The position numbers were made by a program, and so were the translations under genes. Of a stretch of 64,000 nucleotides of DNA, positions 44,222 to 52,858 are shown in pieces; positions within the stretch are counted from its first letter, which is position 1, and each line of letters starts with the position of its first letter. A model generated the notes under the pieces. The model saw only the letters and a program-made list of their open reading frames with translations. It searched no databases and had not been told where the DNA came from. Source of the stretch: JAHQVI01 sp050330195 (GTDB lineage Bacteria; Pseudomonadota; Alphaproteobacteria; Rhizobiales; Rhodomicrobiaceae); assembly GCA_050330195.1 (NCBI GenBank), contig JBHJOB010000029.1, positions 1 to 64,000 of the forward strand. Reading direction: 5' to 3'.

Positions 44222-44454
44222 ATGGCCGGATTGTACTTACGCAGTAGCGCCATAACTTCGGCGCGTGGCACATAGGTGCGCGGCGCGGCCATGCGCTCTT
44301 TCACAATCGCTCGCTGCTCAGCGGTGAGTTGTGATTGCACAAAACCCTCAGCCTGTTCGAGCATTTCTGAGGCAATAGCTTGCTGCATCTCGTCCGGCAG
44401 ATCGCGGACGACGGTGACAGCTTCCTCTAAAGTTGGCGTTCGTCGTGTGTTCAT
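44218..44454 (-). CDS. Antitoxin of the ParE-type pair
   Basis: 78 residues from MNTRRTPTLEEAVT; a longer in-frame Met at 44508 would overlap the toxin gene upstream. Helical N-terminus and a C-terminal toxin-wrapping tail (PRTYVPRAEVMALLRKYN). No HTH is visible. Order antitoxin then toxin with ATGA overlap is classic for type II pairs. Confidence 0.75.
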   Translation of the reverse strand: MNTRRTPTLEEAVTVVRDLPDEMQQAIASEMLEQAEGFVQSQLTAEQRAIVKERMAAPRTYVPRAEVMALLRKYNPAI

Positions 44455-44500
44455 GGCGGCATTATACCATAGTTTTGGGTAACGGGTAGCGTCGGACGAG

Positions 44501-44770
44501 TTACTCAAAAAGATCGGCGTGAGAACCGGTGCGGATGAGAATCACTTCCTCATCAGTCGTTTGGTAAATTAAGAGCCAGTCGGGCGCGATGTGACACTCT
44601 CGGCAATCCTGCCAGTCGCCGGTGAGTGTGTGATCACGATTGCGAGGCGGCAGTGTCCGATCCGCTCGGAGCGCGTCAACGATGGAGGTCAGACGGTTAA
44701 ACTTAAGGCCTCGTCGCTCGATGCGTTTGAGGTCGCGTCGGAATCGGGTTGTCAAGCGGAGGCTTTTCAT
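44501..44770 (-). CDS. YafQ-type toxin (RelE superfamily)
   Basis: 89 residues. KSLRLTTRFRRDLKRIERRG, DHTLTGDWQDCRECHIAPDW and LLIYQTTDEEVILIRTGSHA match YafQ, an mRNA-cleaving ribosome-dependent toxin; the catalytic His and Arg positions are present. It starts 6 bases after its antitoxin. Confidence 0.88.
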   Translation of the reverse strand: MKSLRLTTRFRRDLKRIERRGLKFNRLTSIVDALRADRTLPPRNRDHTLTGDWQDCRECHIAPDWLLIYQTTDEEVILIRTGSHADLFE

Positions 44771-44776
44771 ACCTCC

Positions 44777-45046
44777 TTAGTCGTCTGATTTGGCGGCTTC
44801 CTGCAAGATACTTGCCGTTGATCCGGTATGCCGCTTACCGCCGCCGCGGCGGGCTTCTGCGATTGCCGCCTTGGTCTCACGGTTGGGTACGCGCACCTCA
44901 AAGGGCAAACCGTCACGCAGGACGATCTGGTACAGCAGAAGATTAACAGCGTCAGTGGTGCTCAAGCCGACCCTGGCGAGCACCTTCTGCGCCTTGGCCT
45001 TCACCTGCTTATCTACCCGGGCGTTGATATGGGCGTCTCGAGGCAT
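44777..45046 (-). CDS. DinJ/RelB-type antitoxin
   Basis: 89 residues from MPRDAHINARVDKQVKAKAQ, a ribbon-helix-helix N-terminus; LGLSTTDAVNLLLYQ-like sequence (here VGLSTTDAVNLLLYQIVL) is the DinJ hallmark. The tail wraps YafQ. An upstream Met at 45100 is possible but the family start is at 45046. Autorepression of this operon is expected. Confidence 0.88.
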   Translation of the reverse strand: MPRDAHINARVDKQVKAKAQKVLARVGLSTTDAVNLLLYQIVLRDGLPFEVRVPNRETKAAIAEARRGGGKRHTGSTASILQEAAKSDD

Positions 45047-45213
45047 TGTTTGTTGTCTCCACATATGGGTGAAGTGTAACACATACGTGTTACAAAGCAA
45101 ATTTACCGGCCAGATTCATCTGGCGATGCTCAAGCGCGGACTCGACGAACCCCGGATCATCCCGTAACGTTCTGCTGAGCGCGGGGTGTTTCGATGGATA
45201 GAAGGGAAACAGC

Positions 45214-46446
45214 GTGTTTGAGGCGCTTTATTCATTAAATCAGTACGAAGGTGCAATCGCATTGTTAGGTGTATTTGTCGGCGCAGTATCTCTTGCTGTA
45301 TCGACTGTTATTGTGTCGCGAAACAATCGAAAACACGACGAAGAGCTTTGGAAACTTGGGAAGCAAGAAAAAGAGGCGGAAAATGATCGCAATGCAGTTT
45401 GGGCTGAAAGCGAGTTATTAAGGAATAAACTCGCGAAGGTTAGCACGGAGCGCGATGAGAAGGCCAGAAAGCTTCAGCCATTCCTTGATCTTGCGCAGAG
45501 TGACGAAGAAGATATCTGGCTTCGTGAGCCGATTGTTCTGCCGGATGGGTATGGCACGCGGATGCTCGACAGCGTTCCGGTCATTTGCCTAGCAAACCTG
45601 AAGGGCGGTGTCGGTAAGACGACCATCGCCGCAAATCTTGCAGCCTACTTTGATAAAGTTCACGGCGAGAAAGTGTTGCTGATAGACTTTGACTACCAGG
45701 GCTCGCTGTCAACAATGGTTGCGCCTGGACGAGACTTCCACCTAATGCCGAGCGCTCAGTATTTGTTGGCGAATGAAACTCTGCCGGCAACTCAGCCGAT
45801 TAAGAAGATGGATTGCGATAGTCGCTTCATCGACTGCTATTATCGGTTTGCAACCTTTGAGACGCGAATGATGTTCGGCTGGCTGGCTGGTGAAACCACG
45901 GATGACATTCGCTACCGGCTCGCACGTGTTCTGCTCGCAGAGCAAGAAAAGGAGAACGGTCGGCTCTTCGACCGTGTGATCATCGATACAGCGCCGCGTT
46001 TGACGCTTGGTATGATCAACGGACTCACAGCGGCGACGCATTTGATCATCCCGACCATCTTGGATCGGATCTCGGCGGAGTCAGTGGAGAGCTTCCTCGC
46101 CTCGCTCTCGAAGCTCCAGCCAAAGCTGATGCCGCACTTAAAGGGGCTCCGGATTGTCGGCACGAAGAAACAGGAGCAACCTGAGAATCCACCGACGCGG
46201 CGCGAAGAGCCGGCGATTCAGATAATCAAGGAGTCGCTGAAAAAGTATCGACAGGAGGGACGGGTGTTTCTTGCAGATCAGACCATCCCCAACCTTGCGT
46301 ACTTTAAGACATCCGACGACGAGGGAATCGCATATTTTCACTCGAAGAAAGTCCGAGATGTGATAGACCCCTTGGGCGAGGCGATCGCAGAATTTGCGCC
46401 ATCCCAAAAGCAGGTAGAGACATATGCAGGCCGCAAAGCTAGCTGA
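45214..46446 (+). CDS. Membrane-anchored ParA/MinD-like ATPase
   Basis: 410 residues. N-terminal membrane helix (about 14-36, AIALLGVFVGAVSLAVSTVI), a charged coiled coil (about 40-95), then a ParA fold with deviant Walker A KGGVGKTT (130-137), DFDYQGS and DTAPRLTLGMINGL. ParA proteins on replicons are soluble and go with ParB; this one is bound to the membrane and its partner downstream is not ParB-like. So it may be a partition variant or a defence-type ATPase. The partner overlaps its 3' end by 23 bases. Confidence 0.8.
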   Translation: MFEALYSLNQYEGAIALLGVFVGAVSLAVSTVIVSRNNRKHDEELWKLGKQEKEAENDRNAVWAESELLRNKLAKVSTERDEKARKLQPFLDLAQSDEEDIWLREPIVLPDGYGTRMLDSVPVICLANLKGGVGKTTIAANLAAYFDKVHGEKVLLIDFDYQGSLSTMVAPGRDFHLMPSAQYLLANETLPATQPIKKMDCDSRFIDCYYRFATFETRMMFGWLAGETTDDIRYRLARVLLAEQEKENGRLFDRVIIDTAPRLTLGMINGLTAATHLIIPTILDRISAESVESFLASLSKLQPKLMPHLKGLRIVGTKKQEQPENPPTRREEPAIQIIKESLKKYRQEGRVFLADQTIPNLAYFKTSDDEGIAYFHSKKVRDVIDPLGEAIAEFAPSQKQVETYAGRKAS

Positions 46447-47074
46447 CGTTGTAGTCTCGGCAGCCGAGAGCGCCAAGGCGTTGTTTAGCCAAAGCGAAAA
46501 GCAACAGCTGATCGCGGTCGCAGACGCATTGCGCGGCGCGGGGAATAAGACATCAGATCGCGTTATTCCGAAGGTTGCCAACAGCGGCGTTCTTACCCGT
46601 CCAGCACTCGTCCTCAAGCTTGTTCGCGATGGGATTTCGGCAGCTTTTCCGAAAAAAGATGCTGGTTCGCGCGTAAAGGACCTCGACTTGTTGATTGCGG
46701 CTTTGTGCTCGGATGAAGCCGGTAACTTGCCGACGCGCATTTCTGAAAAGGCGAGCGCTTCTACGGGAAGACAAAGCATGGGGCGTAACTCGGCTCGCCC
46801 CCTAAACGAAACCGCAATTGCGGGTTACCTGAAGAAGCTGCAAGGGTCGCTTGGAGATCCTCAACAGGGTTTGACTGTTGTCGAAGAGCTAAGGCGTGAT
46901 CGGACGGCGGTCACGAAGGCTGAGGTCTTCGAGATCGCTAGGCGCTTCACAGGAGCGACAGTGCGGAAGTCAGACACACGGGCGAAACTCGAGGGCCTCA
47001 TCCGATCAATGTTCACTGGTCAAGCGCGGCGCGACAGCAAGGGCGAGGCCATGCAGAAGACGGGCACGGTTTAA
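46424..47074 (+). CDS. Partner of the membrane ParA-like ATPase, unknown
   Basis: 216 residues, helical and charged, no recognised family. Contains VSAAESAKALFSQSEKQQLI, then RVKDLDLLIAALCSDEAG and a C-terminal EIARRFTGATVRKSDTRAKL. Overlap by 23 bases with the ATPase gene points to a two-protein unit. No ribbon-helix or ParB box motif is seen. Confidence 0.65.
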   Translation: MQAAKLADVVVSAAESAKALFSQSEKQQLIAVADALRGAGNKTSDRVIPKVANSGVLTRPALVLKLVRDGISAAFPKKDAGSRVKDLDLLIAALCSDEAGNLPTRISEKASASTGRQSMGRNSARPLNETAIAGYLKKLQGSLGDPQQGLTVVEELRRDRTAVTKAEVFEIARRFTGATVRKSDTRAKLEGLIRSMFTGQARRDSKGEAMQKTGTV

Positions 47075-47416
47075 AAACCGAAATCTCGATCAAGCAACCA
47101 TATACTGTAAGGGTCTTTGCACTATTCAAATGCGACTGTGCCAGCGGAGCGGGAGCGAGCTGAGGACTCGCGCTGTCCCGATAGACAAATAAGCCGCCCC
47201 TAGGTCACTTCCGGACATCTACCGAATGTCTGAGTTGAGGCGTGAGCAAGTCCATATCACTAAGGTACTGCCGTCGCGTGCATTAGATCGTCTGTATGGG
47301 GAAGGGACAACGAAATTCGGTGACAGTTTTCGGCTTGCTTCTCGGCTCCGTCATGCTAGAACGTTTCGTGAACGCATGGTGCGGAAGCATCAGGCTTTTG
47401 ATAGACTAGATTTGAT
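47075..47416. other. Gene-free stretch before the CBASS locus
   Basis: About 340 bases. A 64-codon open frame at 47226 has no family resemblance and I leave it out. Nothing else supported. Confidence 0.35.
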
Positions 47417-47530
47417 ATGAAACGGCCGCACATAAAAACCGACGACGAAAATACAGCGTACCCGGAGCAAGATGACTGGGTCGTCGTCTATGAAGGGCAA
47501 GATGAGGAGCTCGAAGTTATTTCTTTCTGA
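47417..47530 (+). CDS. Possible 37-residue acidic peptide gene upstream of CBASS
   Basis: Reads MKRPHIKTDDENTAY, then PEQDDWVVVYEGQD, then EELEVISF. Strongly acidic, about a third Asp/Glu, with a coherent composition that does not look random. It lies 63 bases before the CD-NTase start on the same strand. Could be a leader or small regulator; translation is unproven. Confidence 0.35.
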   Translation: MKRPHIKTDDENTAYPEQDDWVVVYEGQDEELEVISF

Positions 47531-47592
47531 GTTCCGCGGGAAGGCACTCGCGAATCTGGTGTATAATCCGGTAAACCTGATTCGAGCTGGCG

Positions 47593-48567
47593 ATGGATAT
47601 GATAAGCAGAGCCTTACAACAGCTGCATGATGACGAATTGCGTTTATCACAGGCGCAAATCTCGGCTGGCTCGACGAGCCATCAATACATTGCGAACGTC
47701 CTTAAAAACCGTCGATACCGTGATCCAAACTTCCCGTGGATCATCGAAACGATTCTGAGCGGCTCCTACATCCGCCGCACCAAGCCGTACCCGCTCAATG
47801 ACATCGATATGTTGGTGATCCTCGATGGCCACGGTTTGTATGAGTATAAATGGGGAAGGATAACGGCCGCGGAAGTGCGCGGCCAGGACTGTGGGAGCCC
47901 CGTCCAAAATATATGCAACGAGTACGGACTAATTTGTTCAAAGCGATTGCTCGATCGATTTCGTAATGCGATCGCTGAGACATATCCGTTCTCGAAGGTG
48001 CGTAAAGATGGTCAAGCGATCAACGTACAGCTGAGCTCGGGCATCGGCCTCGACTTGGTGCCGTGTATCGAGGTATTCCCGGCCGATGGCTCGCGCGAAT
48101 ATCTTTATATTCCAGGCGGGACAAAGTCAGAGTGGATTATCACTAATCCGCGTATTGATCGCGAGATTAGCGATGCGCTGCACGCCTTTCATAACCGTCT
48201 ACTGCGGCCAGCGGTACGGCTGGCCAAGCTATGGAACGAAGAACAGAATGCTTGTCGTTTGAAAGCGTATCACGTTGAGGTCTTAGTGTGGCGGGCCTTC
48301 GGTGCGCAGATGCCCGTCATGAATCTACGTGATGGACTGACGCGGTTTTTCATGACCGCTCCCAACGCGGTGCTGAGCCCATGCGACGATCCGACCGGAC
48401 TTGGCGGTCAGATTGACGGGTATCTAAGTCCTGCTGCGCGGTGGGAGAGCCACCAACGGCTTGAGGCCGCGAAGAGCGAATTGCTGCATAGTCTGCTTCC
48501 CGGAGCATGGAACTTTGTTGCGTGGAACCGGATATTTAGTCGACCATTGGAACTGATAGCGGCATGA
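47593..48567 (+). CDS. CD-NTase of a CBASS system (SMODS family)
   Basis: 324 residues. The nucleotidyltransferase signature is GSYIRRTKPYPLNDIDMLV: Gly57-Ser58 and metal-binding Asp70 and Asp72, with the third acid in GLDLVPCIEV (Asp154). It makes a cyclic or linear oligonucleotide signal upon phage sensing. Two Met codons at 47593 and 47599 are both possible starts. The stop overlaps the effector start as ATGA. Confidence 0.88.
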   Translation: MDMISRALQQLHDDELRLSQAQISAGSTSHQYIANVLKNRRYRDPNFPWIIETILSGSYIRRTKPYPLNDIDMLVILDGHGLYEYKWGRITAAEVRGQDCGSPVQNICNEYGLICSKRLLDRFRNAIAETYPFSKVRKDGQAINVQLSSGIGLDLVPCIEVFPADGSREYLYIPGGTKSEWIITNPRIDREISDALHAFHNRLLRPAVRLAKLWNEEQNACRLKAYHVEVLVWRAFGAQMPVMNLRDGLTRFFMTAPNAVLSPCDDPTGLGGQIDGYLSPAARWESHQRLEAAKSELLHSLLPGAWNFVAWNRIFSRPLELIAA

Positions 48568-49079
48568 GCGAAGAGGGAAGGCGAGAGCTCCAAAGGTTAG
48601 CTGAAGAGGCGATCTACTCGGCGAAAGGGCATTTCAAAACCGCCGATTGGATTGGCATGGCCGTTGCCGCGTACGTAACCGTGCCGCTATTAACATCACT
48701 GATCATTTTTATCTTTGACCCAGCCGAAACCTTTGAAAAGATTCTGGCGTTGCTGGGCGCAGCGTTTTCGGTCTTGGCGCTTTCGTCAGCCTGGTCAAAC
48801 CGTAGTGACAAGTCAGAACGAGCGATGAAGTCACATATGAATCTCGGAAACAAGTATCTGGAAGTCTACAAGGAAATGCGGGCGCATTGGGCAGGCAATG
48901 AGGCCACGCCTGAAGCGGTATCAGATTTCCGACAGCGATTGAGTACGCTCGATAATCAGACGTGCAAGCTGCGGATCAGGCTGGTGGGTCGGTATTGGGC
49001 AAAGTTTACGATCAAGTCAGAGGTCGATCTTGCCTGGCTACTTGACGTATCTGGCGGCCTTGCGCAAAGACGGATGTAG
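48564..49079 (+). CDS. SLATT-domain two-helix CBASS effector
   Basis: 171 residues. Two hydrophobic segments (about 29-50, IGMAVAAYVTVPLLTSLIIF, and 58-76, ILALLGAAFSVLALSSAW) separated by a short polar turn, then a helical tail (SERAMKSHMNLGNKYLEVYK). This fits SLATT effectors predicted to form membrane pores after binding the CD-NTase product. No Cap2/Cap3 ancillary genes are present, making this a minimal two-gene CBASS. Confidence 0.8.
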   Translation: MSEEGRRELQRLAEEAIYSAKGHFKTADWIGMAVAAYVTVPLLTSLIIFIFDPAETFEKILALLGAAFSVLALSSAWSNRSDKSERAMKSHMNLGNKYLEVYKEMRAHWAGNEATPEAVSDFRQRLSTLDNQTCKLRIRLVGRYWAKFTIKSEVDLAWLLDVSGGLAQRRM

Positions 49080-49080
49080 A

Positions 49081-50056
49081 CTATCCGCTGCCCAAATCCT
49101 TCCCGCCATGAAACTTCTCATGAATATCACGCAGGCGTTTGTTGGTGACGTGCGTGTAGATTTGGGTGGTGGCGACATTTTTGTGGCCAAGCAGCTCTTG
49201 GACAGAGCGCAGATCAGCGCCGTGTCCCAGCAGGTCGGCGGCGTAGCTGTGACGTAACGTGTGCGGAGTAACTTTCTTTGAGATACCGGCCATGATGGCG
49301 CAGCGGGAAATCATCTTTTGAATAGAGCGCGGCGTGAGGCGCTGGCTGTCGCGCACCTTCGAGCGGTAGTTGATGAATAAGGGACGGGCCACGTCGCGGC
49401 GGTGGCGCAAATAGTGCCGCAGCCACTTTGCGGCTCGTGGCGAAATGAAGATGGTGCGGACACGTTTGCCCTTGCCGACCACGGACAGTTCGTAGGTGCG
49501 TTTTTTATCGTTGTCCTGGAGCATGGTGAACTGATCGATATTTAACGCCGTCAGTTCGGAGATACGCATGCCGGAGGAAAAAAGCAGCTCCATGATGGTG
49601 CGGTCGCGTAATCCCGTCGGAGTCTTCGTGTCTGGCACCTGTAGCATGGCCTCGATGTCGCGTACTTCAAGGAAAGCAATTGTCGCGTCGGCTTTTTGCT
49701 TAGCGAGCTTTATCTTGGAGGAGGGGAGTGCTTCGATGTCCCGATCGGCCAGGTATGCGAGCAGGGCGCGCAGCGCAATCAGGTAGTAGTTCTGTGATTT
49801 TTTTGCTGAGGCGCTGACCGCGCGGCGCTTTGTATTTCCGGGCCAGGTAGAGGCGGTAATTCCAGATGTGCTCGGGAGTCAACTCGTGAGGTTTTAGATG
49901 CGGCTGATTGGTTGCGCGAAGCCAATGCGTAAAGCGCCGCAGGTACTGCTGGTAGTTGCGTTGTGTGTTGTTCGAGAGGCCTTTCTCGACCTCGCAGTAC
50001 TCGAGAAAAGGGAGGATATGCTCCGTGAGCGGATTGTTACTTTTTCGGGTCGCCAT
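49081..50056 (-). pseudogene. XerC/D-like tyrosine recombinase split by a frameshift at an A7 run
   Basis: The N-terminal core-binding part (MATRKSNNPLTEHILPFLEY ... KAPRGQRLSKK) is in one frame and the whole catalytic part (FSSGMRISELTAL, VVGKGKRVRTIFIS, HTLRHSYAAD, LGHKNVATTQIYTH) is in another. They join at seven A on the coding strand (T at 49798-49804): skipping one A gives SQNYYLIALRALLAYLADR and a complete protein of about 325 residues. All catalytic residues are intact. It may be a true mutation, a sequencing slip in the homopolymer, or slippage-dependent expression. Ends two bases from the SLATT gene, convergent. Confidence 0.85.
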
Positions 50057-50539
50057 CGACTACATTGTATCATTCGCACAATATTTATGAAGCGAACAAA
50101 TGCAGGACAGGCGACTTTGTTGAGCGGTATTGTAGGAGTCGCACGCACTAAAGGTTGTCACCTTTAATTAAATTGGAAGACGGAAAAAAATCATAGCATA
50201 TCGACCGTCATGGTCAGAATATTAGGTGCTCGAGTGATGTCAGGACTTGAGACTCACTTTCGTCTCCCCTTACTACGGGTGTTGGGTAGTATAATGCTAT
50301 CGAGGTGTGGAATTAGCTGCAAATTTGGGTTAGTTATGAGAAATAATAACGCGTCGAGTATTGAGCCTCAAATTATCGTTCCGCACTTCATAAAAGCATT
50401 CACATCGAGAAATATGGTCTGGGTGAGAGCTTTCAACTCCTCGATCAGATCGGCGGCAACATGGCAATCAAATTTTTGTTCAGTTGAATAGGTTCGTTTT
50501 AAGTAAACTCAAATTCATCAGTAGCAATGGAGTCAGCCG
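50057..50539. other. AT-rich gene-free stretch
   Basis: About 480 bases of low-GC sequence marking the start of the AT-rich block that runs to about 54240. An open frame at 50210 has no family resemblance. No terminator or repeat found. Confidence 0.4.
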
Positions 50540-51103
50540 TTGAACCAAGCTCAAAAGAATCGGCTCGCCATTTTAATAGCTGGACCCTCGGGAGTTGGGA
50601 AGTCGACATTATGTCTAGAACTCCGCCAAGATATCTTTGCTTTTAGTAATCAAGAAATTGGATATATTTGCGCAGACGCCTATGCGCATCTCTCGTTTCC
50701 CTGGCGTGGCAACGATTTCCAGCTAGACGTGAAATACAAAGGGATTCTCGCGAGCTTAAAAATTATTGAAACTATTTATGAAATAATACTGTTAGAGGAT
50801 ACCTTCCGAAGGCAAACTGACATAGACCAAGTTCAATCCGCCCTTAGAAATCAGTACGTGTCTTTGATAACCGTTGTGTTATCGGCACAACTCAGCACGC
50901 TGATTGACCGCAATAAACAGCGCGATTGGCCGCACAAAGTCGAAGATGACAAAATAGTCACGATTTACGAAAGACATCAACAATTTAATTGGACAAATGC
51001 GGTTAAAATCAATGCTGAGGTCTCGCCTCATGAAGTACGCGCAAGCGTGTTTGATCTACTACGCCCCGCACTACAAATACGGCCTAGCGGGCATCTCGGC
51101 TGA
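50540..51103 (+). CDS. Small P-loop kinase-like NTPase
   Basis: 187 residues. Walker A AGPSGVGKSTLCLEL near residues 14-28, a lid-like region with WRGNDFQLDVKYKGI, and RNKQRDWPHKVEDD. Size and motif spacing resemble guanylate-kinase- or AAA_33/zeta-type kinases, but I cannot assign a substrate. Its low GC content groups it with the TyrRS/radical-SAM block. It is on the opposite strand, so not in that operon. Confidence 0.65.
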   Translation: MNQAQKNRLAILIAGPSGVGKSTLCLELRQDIFAFSNQEIGYICADAYAHLSFPWRGNDFQLDVKYKGILASLKIIETIYEIILLEDTFRRQTDIDQVQSALRNQYVSLITVVLSAQLSTLIDRNKQRDWPHKVEDDKIVTIYERHQQFNWTNAVKINAEVSPHEVRASVFDLLRPALQIRPSGHLG

Positions 51104-51123
51104 GCACGTTTACAAGGCGCATA

Positions 51124-51461
51124 TCATCGAGCTATGGCAGCAAGCGCGGTTTTATATACACTCTCTCCATCAAGACCGAAATGCAGCAGGAGTTCGTCTA
51201 GTGTACCGGTTGCGCCATCTGTATATCCAATGGATGTCACATTGCTTGGTGTGCCACCGTATCTAACTAACGTGCTCGAAACGGCTCCTCCAAGCACATT
51301 TGGATGCCCGTTGTAAACTAAAACCACCGGTTTGCCTCCAGGAAGCAGGTCAACGAACCCTTCATCCAGAGCACCAGCGTTGATAATATTGACGACGCGA
51401 ACCTTGTGCCCTTAAGTGGTAAGTCGGTCACTAGCAGGTTGCTGATTTGATTTGGATACAT
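51124..51461 (-). pseudogene. Transketolase/phosphoketolase C-terminal domain remnant
   Basis: Reading the minus strand, MYPNQISNLLVTDLPLKG continues after a one-base shift in a G run (near 51408) as HKVRVVNIINAGALDEGF, KPVVLVYNGHPNVLGG and DELLLHFGLDGESVY. KVRVVN, the PVV-x-V-x-NGHP block and the HFGL tail fit the C-terminal domain of transketolase-like enzymes. No N-terminal or thiamine-diphosphate domain exists here. It lies downstream of tyrS on the same strand. A decayed fragment is most likely; a standalone domain with a sequencing error cannot be excluded. Confidence 0.45.
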
Positions 51462-51547
51462 CGTTTCTGCGGGGGAAAATCTTCTCTTCTGCTAGATAGT
51501 TAGAATCCACGTATAAGAGGGTCAAAGGTTCACGGCATCAGAAGTTC

Positions 51548-52849
51548 TCACAGGTTACTACCAATCCGGAGCAAAACGTGCTGTTTTTTGCCCAGCGAAA
51601 GTTTGATAGCATTCTGGGATGTCAAGTCCTTTGTGGTCAGGATTGCATGCACATCGGCCACTGGCTGCCCATTTATTTTCAGCCCACCACTCTTTATCTG
51701 GCGTCGCGCTTCGCTTTTTGTAGTTACTAGCTTCGCATATTCATTGCTAAAAGCAGCCAGAACATTGATTCCGCGGTTCAGTGCGTCCGCCGAAACGAAT
51801 ACTGTAGGTAGCGTCTCAGATAGAAGTCCTTGTTCGAATGTTTCCCGTGCTGTTCGGCTCGCCTGTATTGCAGCTTCTCGGCCGTGTACCAATGCTGTCG
51901 CTTCGGTTGCTAGCACCTTTTTGGCTTCATTGATATCGGCATCGCGCAAGTCAGTGAGGCGGGCAATCTCATCTAGCGGCAGTATTGTGAAAAGTTTCAG
52001 GAAGCGTTCGACATCAGCGTCGGCAACATTGCGCCAAAATTGCCAATAGTCGTAAGGTGACAAAAGATCAGCACTCAACCAAATTGATCCAGAGGCGCTT
52101 TTGCCCATCTTCGCGCCGGAGGCGGTGGTGATTAAATCGGAGGTAAGGGCATAAAGTGGATGTGTGCCCATACGTCGTCCTAATTCTATACCATTAATGA
52201 TGTTGCCCCACTGATCAGAACCACCCATCTGCAGGTTACAATCGTATCGTTTAGCCAGTTCCACAAAGTCGTAGGCTTGCAGAATCATATAATTGAATTC
52301 AATGAACGAGAGTTCTTGCTGCCGTTCTAGCCGCATTGCAACCGAGTCCATGCTAAGCATGCGGTTGACTGAGAAATGCTTTCCAATATCACGAAGGAAC
52401 TCGAGGTAGTCCAGCCTCATAAGCCATTCGGCGTTGTCAACCATTTCGGCATCTGAAGCGTTATCGCCGAAGCGCAAGAAACGGGCGAATATTGACTTCA
52501 AACGTTCCTTATTCTCCTCGATCTGCGTCAGGGTGAGCATCTTTCGACTTTCATCCTTCCCAGAAGGATCGCCTACACGAGTTGTGCCACCTCCCATCAG
52601 GGCAATGGGTTTCCCTCCGGTTTGTTGCAACCAATAGAGTCGCATTATTTGAACAAGATTTCCTATATGGAAAGACGGCGCGGTACAATCGAAGCCGATA
52701 TAACCAACATGTTTATGGGTCGATGCTATAGTATCCAACGCTTCGAGGTCAGAGCATTGATGAAAGAATCCACGTTCTATAGTGACGCGAAGAAAGTCTG
52801 ATTTAGCGGATAGTGTCTTCATATTGTGGTGTTCGGTCTCGTTTTGCAT
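51548..52849 (-). CDS. tyrS: Tyrosyl-tRNA synthetase, cluster-associated copy
   Basis: 433 residues. Class I features: HIGN at 61-64, Tyr-binding GSDQWGNI, and KMGKS at 247-251; an S4 RNA-binding domain at the C-terminus (SGGLKINGQPVADVHAI). All parts of a functional TyrRS are intact. Start is either 52849 or the Met at 52822. It follows the radical-SAM gene by about 10 bases, so the two are co-transcribed. A TyrRS on a mobile element, AT-rich and unlike the chromosomal style, suggests a second copy: self-protection against an inhibitor of TyrRS or supply of Tyr-tRNA are options; I cannot see the chromosomal copy in this window. Confidence 0.93.
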   Translation of the reverse strand: MQNETEHHNMKTLSAKSDFLRVTIERGFFHQCSDLEALDTIASTHKHVGYIGFDCTAPSFHIGNLVQIMRLYWLQQTGGKPIALMGGGTTRVGDPSGKDESRKMLTLTQIEENKERLKSIFARFLRFGDNASDAEMVDNAEWLMRLDYLEFLRDIGKHFSVNRMLSMDSVAMRLERQQELSFIEFNYMILQAYDFVELAKRYDCNLQMGGSDQWGNIINGIELGRRMGTHPLYALTSDLITTASGAKMGKSASGSIWLSADLLSPYDYWQFWRNVADADVERFLKLFTILPLDEIARLTDLRDADINEAKKVLATEATALVHGREAAIQASRTARETFEQGLLSETLPTVFVSADALNRGINVLAAFSNEYAKLVTTKSEARRQIKSGGLKINGQPVADVHAILTTKDLTSQNAIKLSLGKKQHVLLRIGSNL

Positions 52850-52858
52850 ATTTAATAG

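Noticed and set aside
47226..47420. 64-codon plus-strand frame before the CBASS locus
   Set aside because: No ribosome site and no recognisable composition; probably chance.
50210..50491. 93-codon frame in the AT-rich gap
   Set aside because: No family resemblance and random-looking composition.
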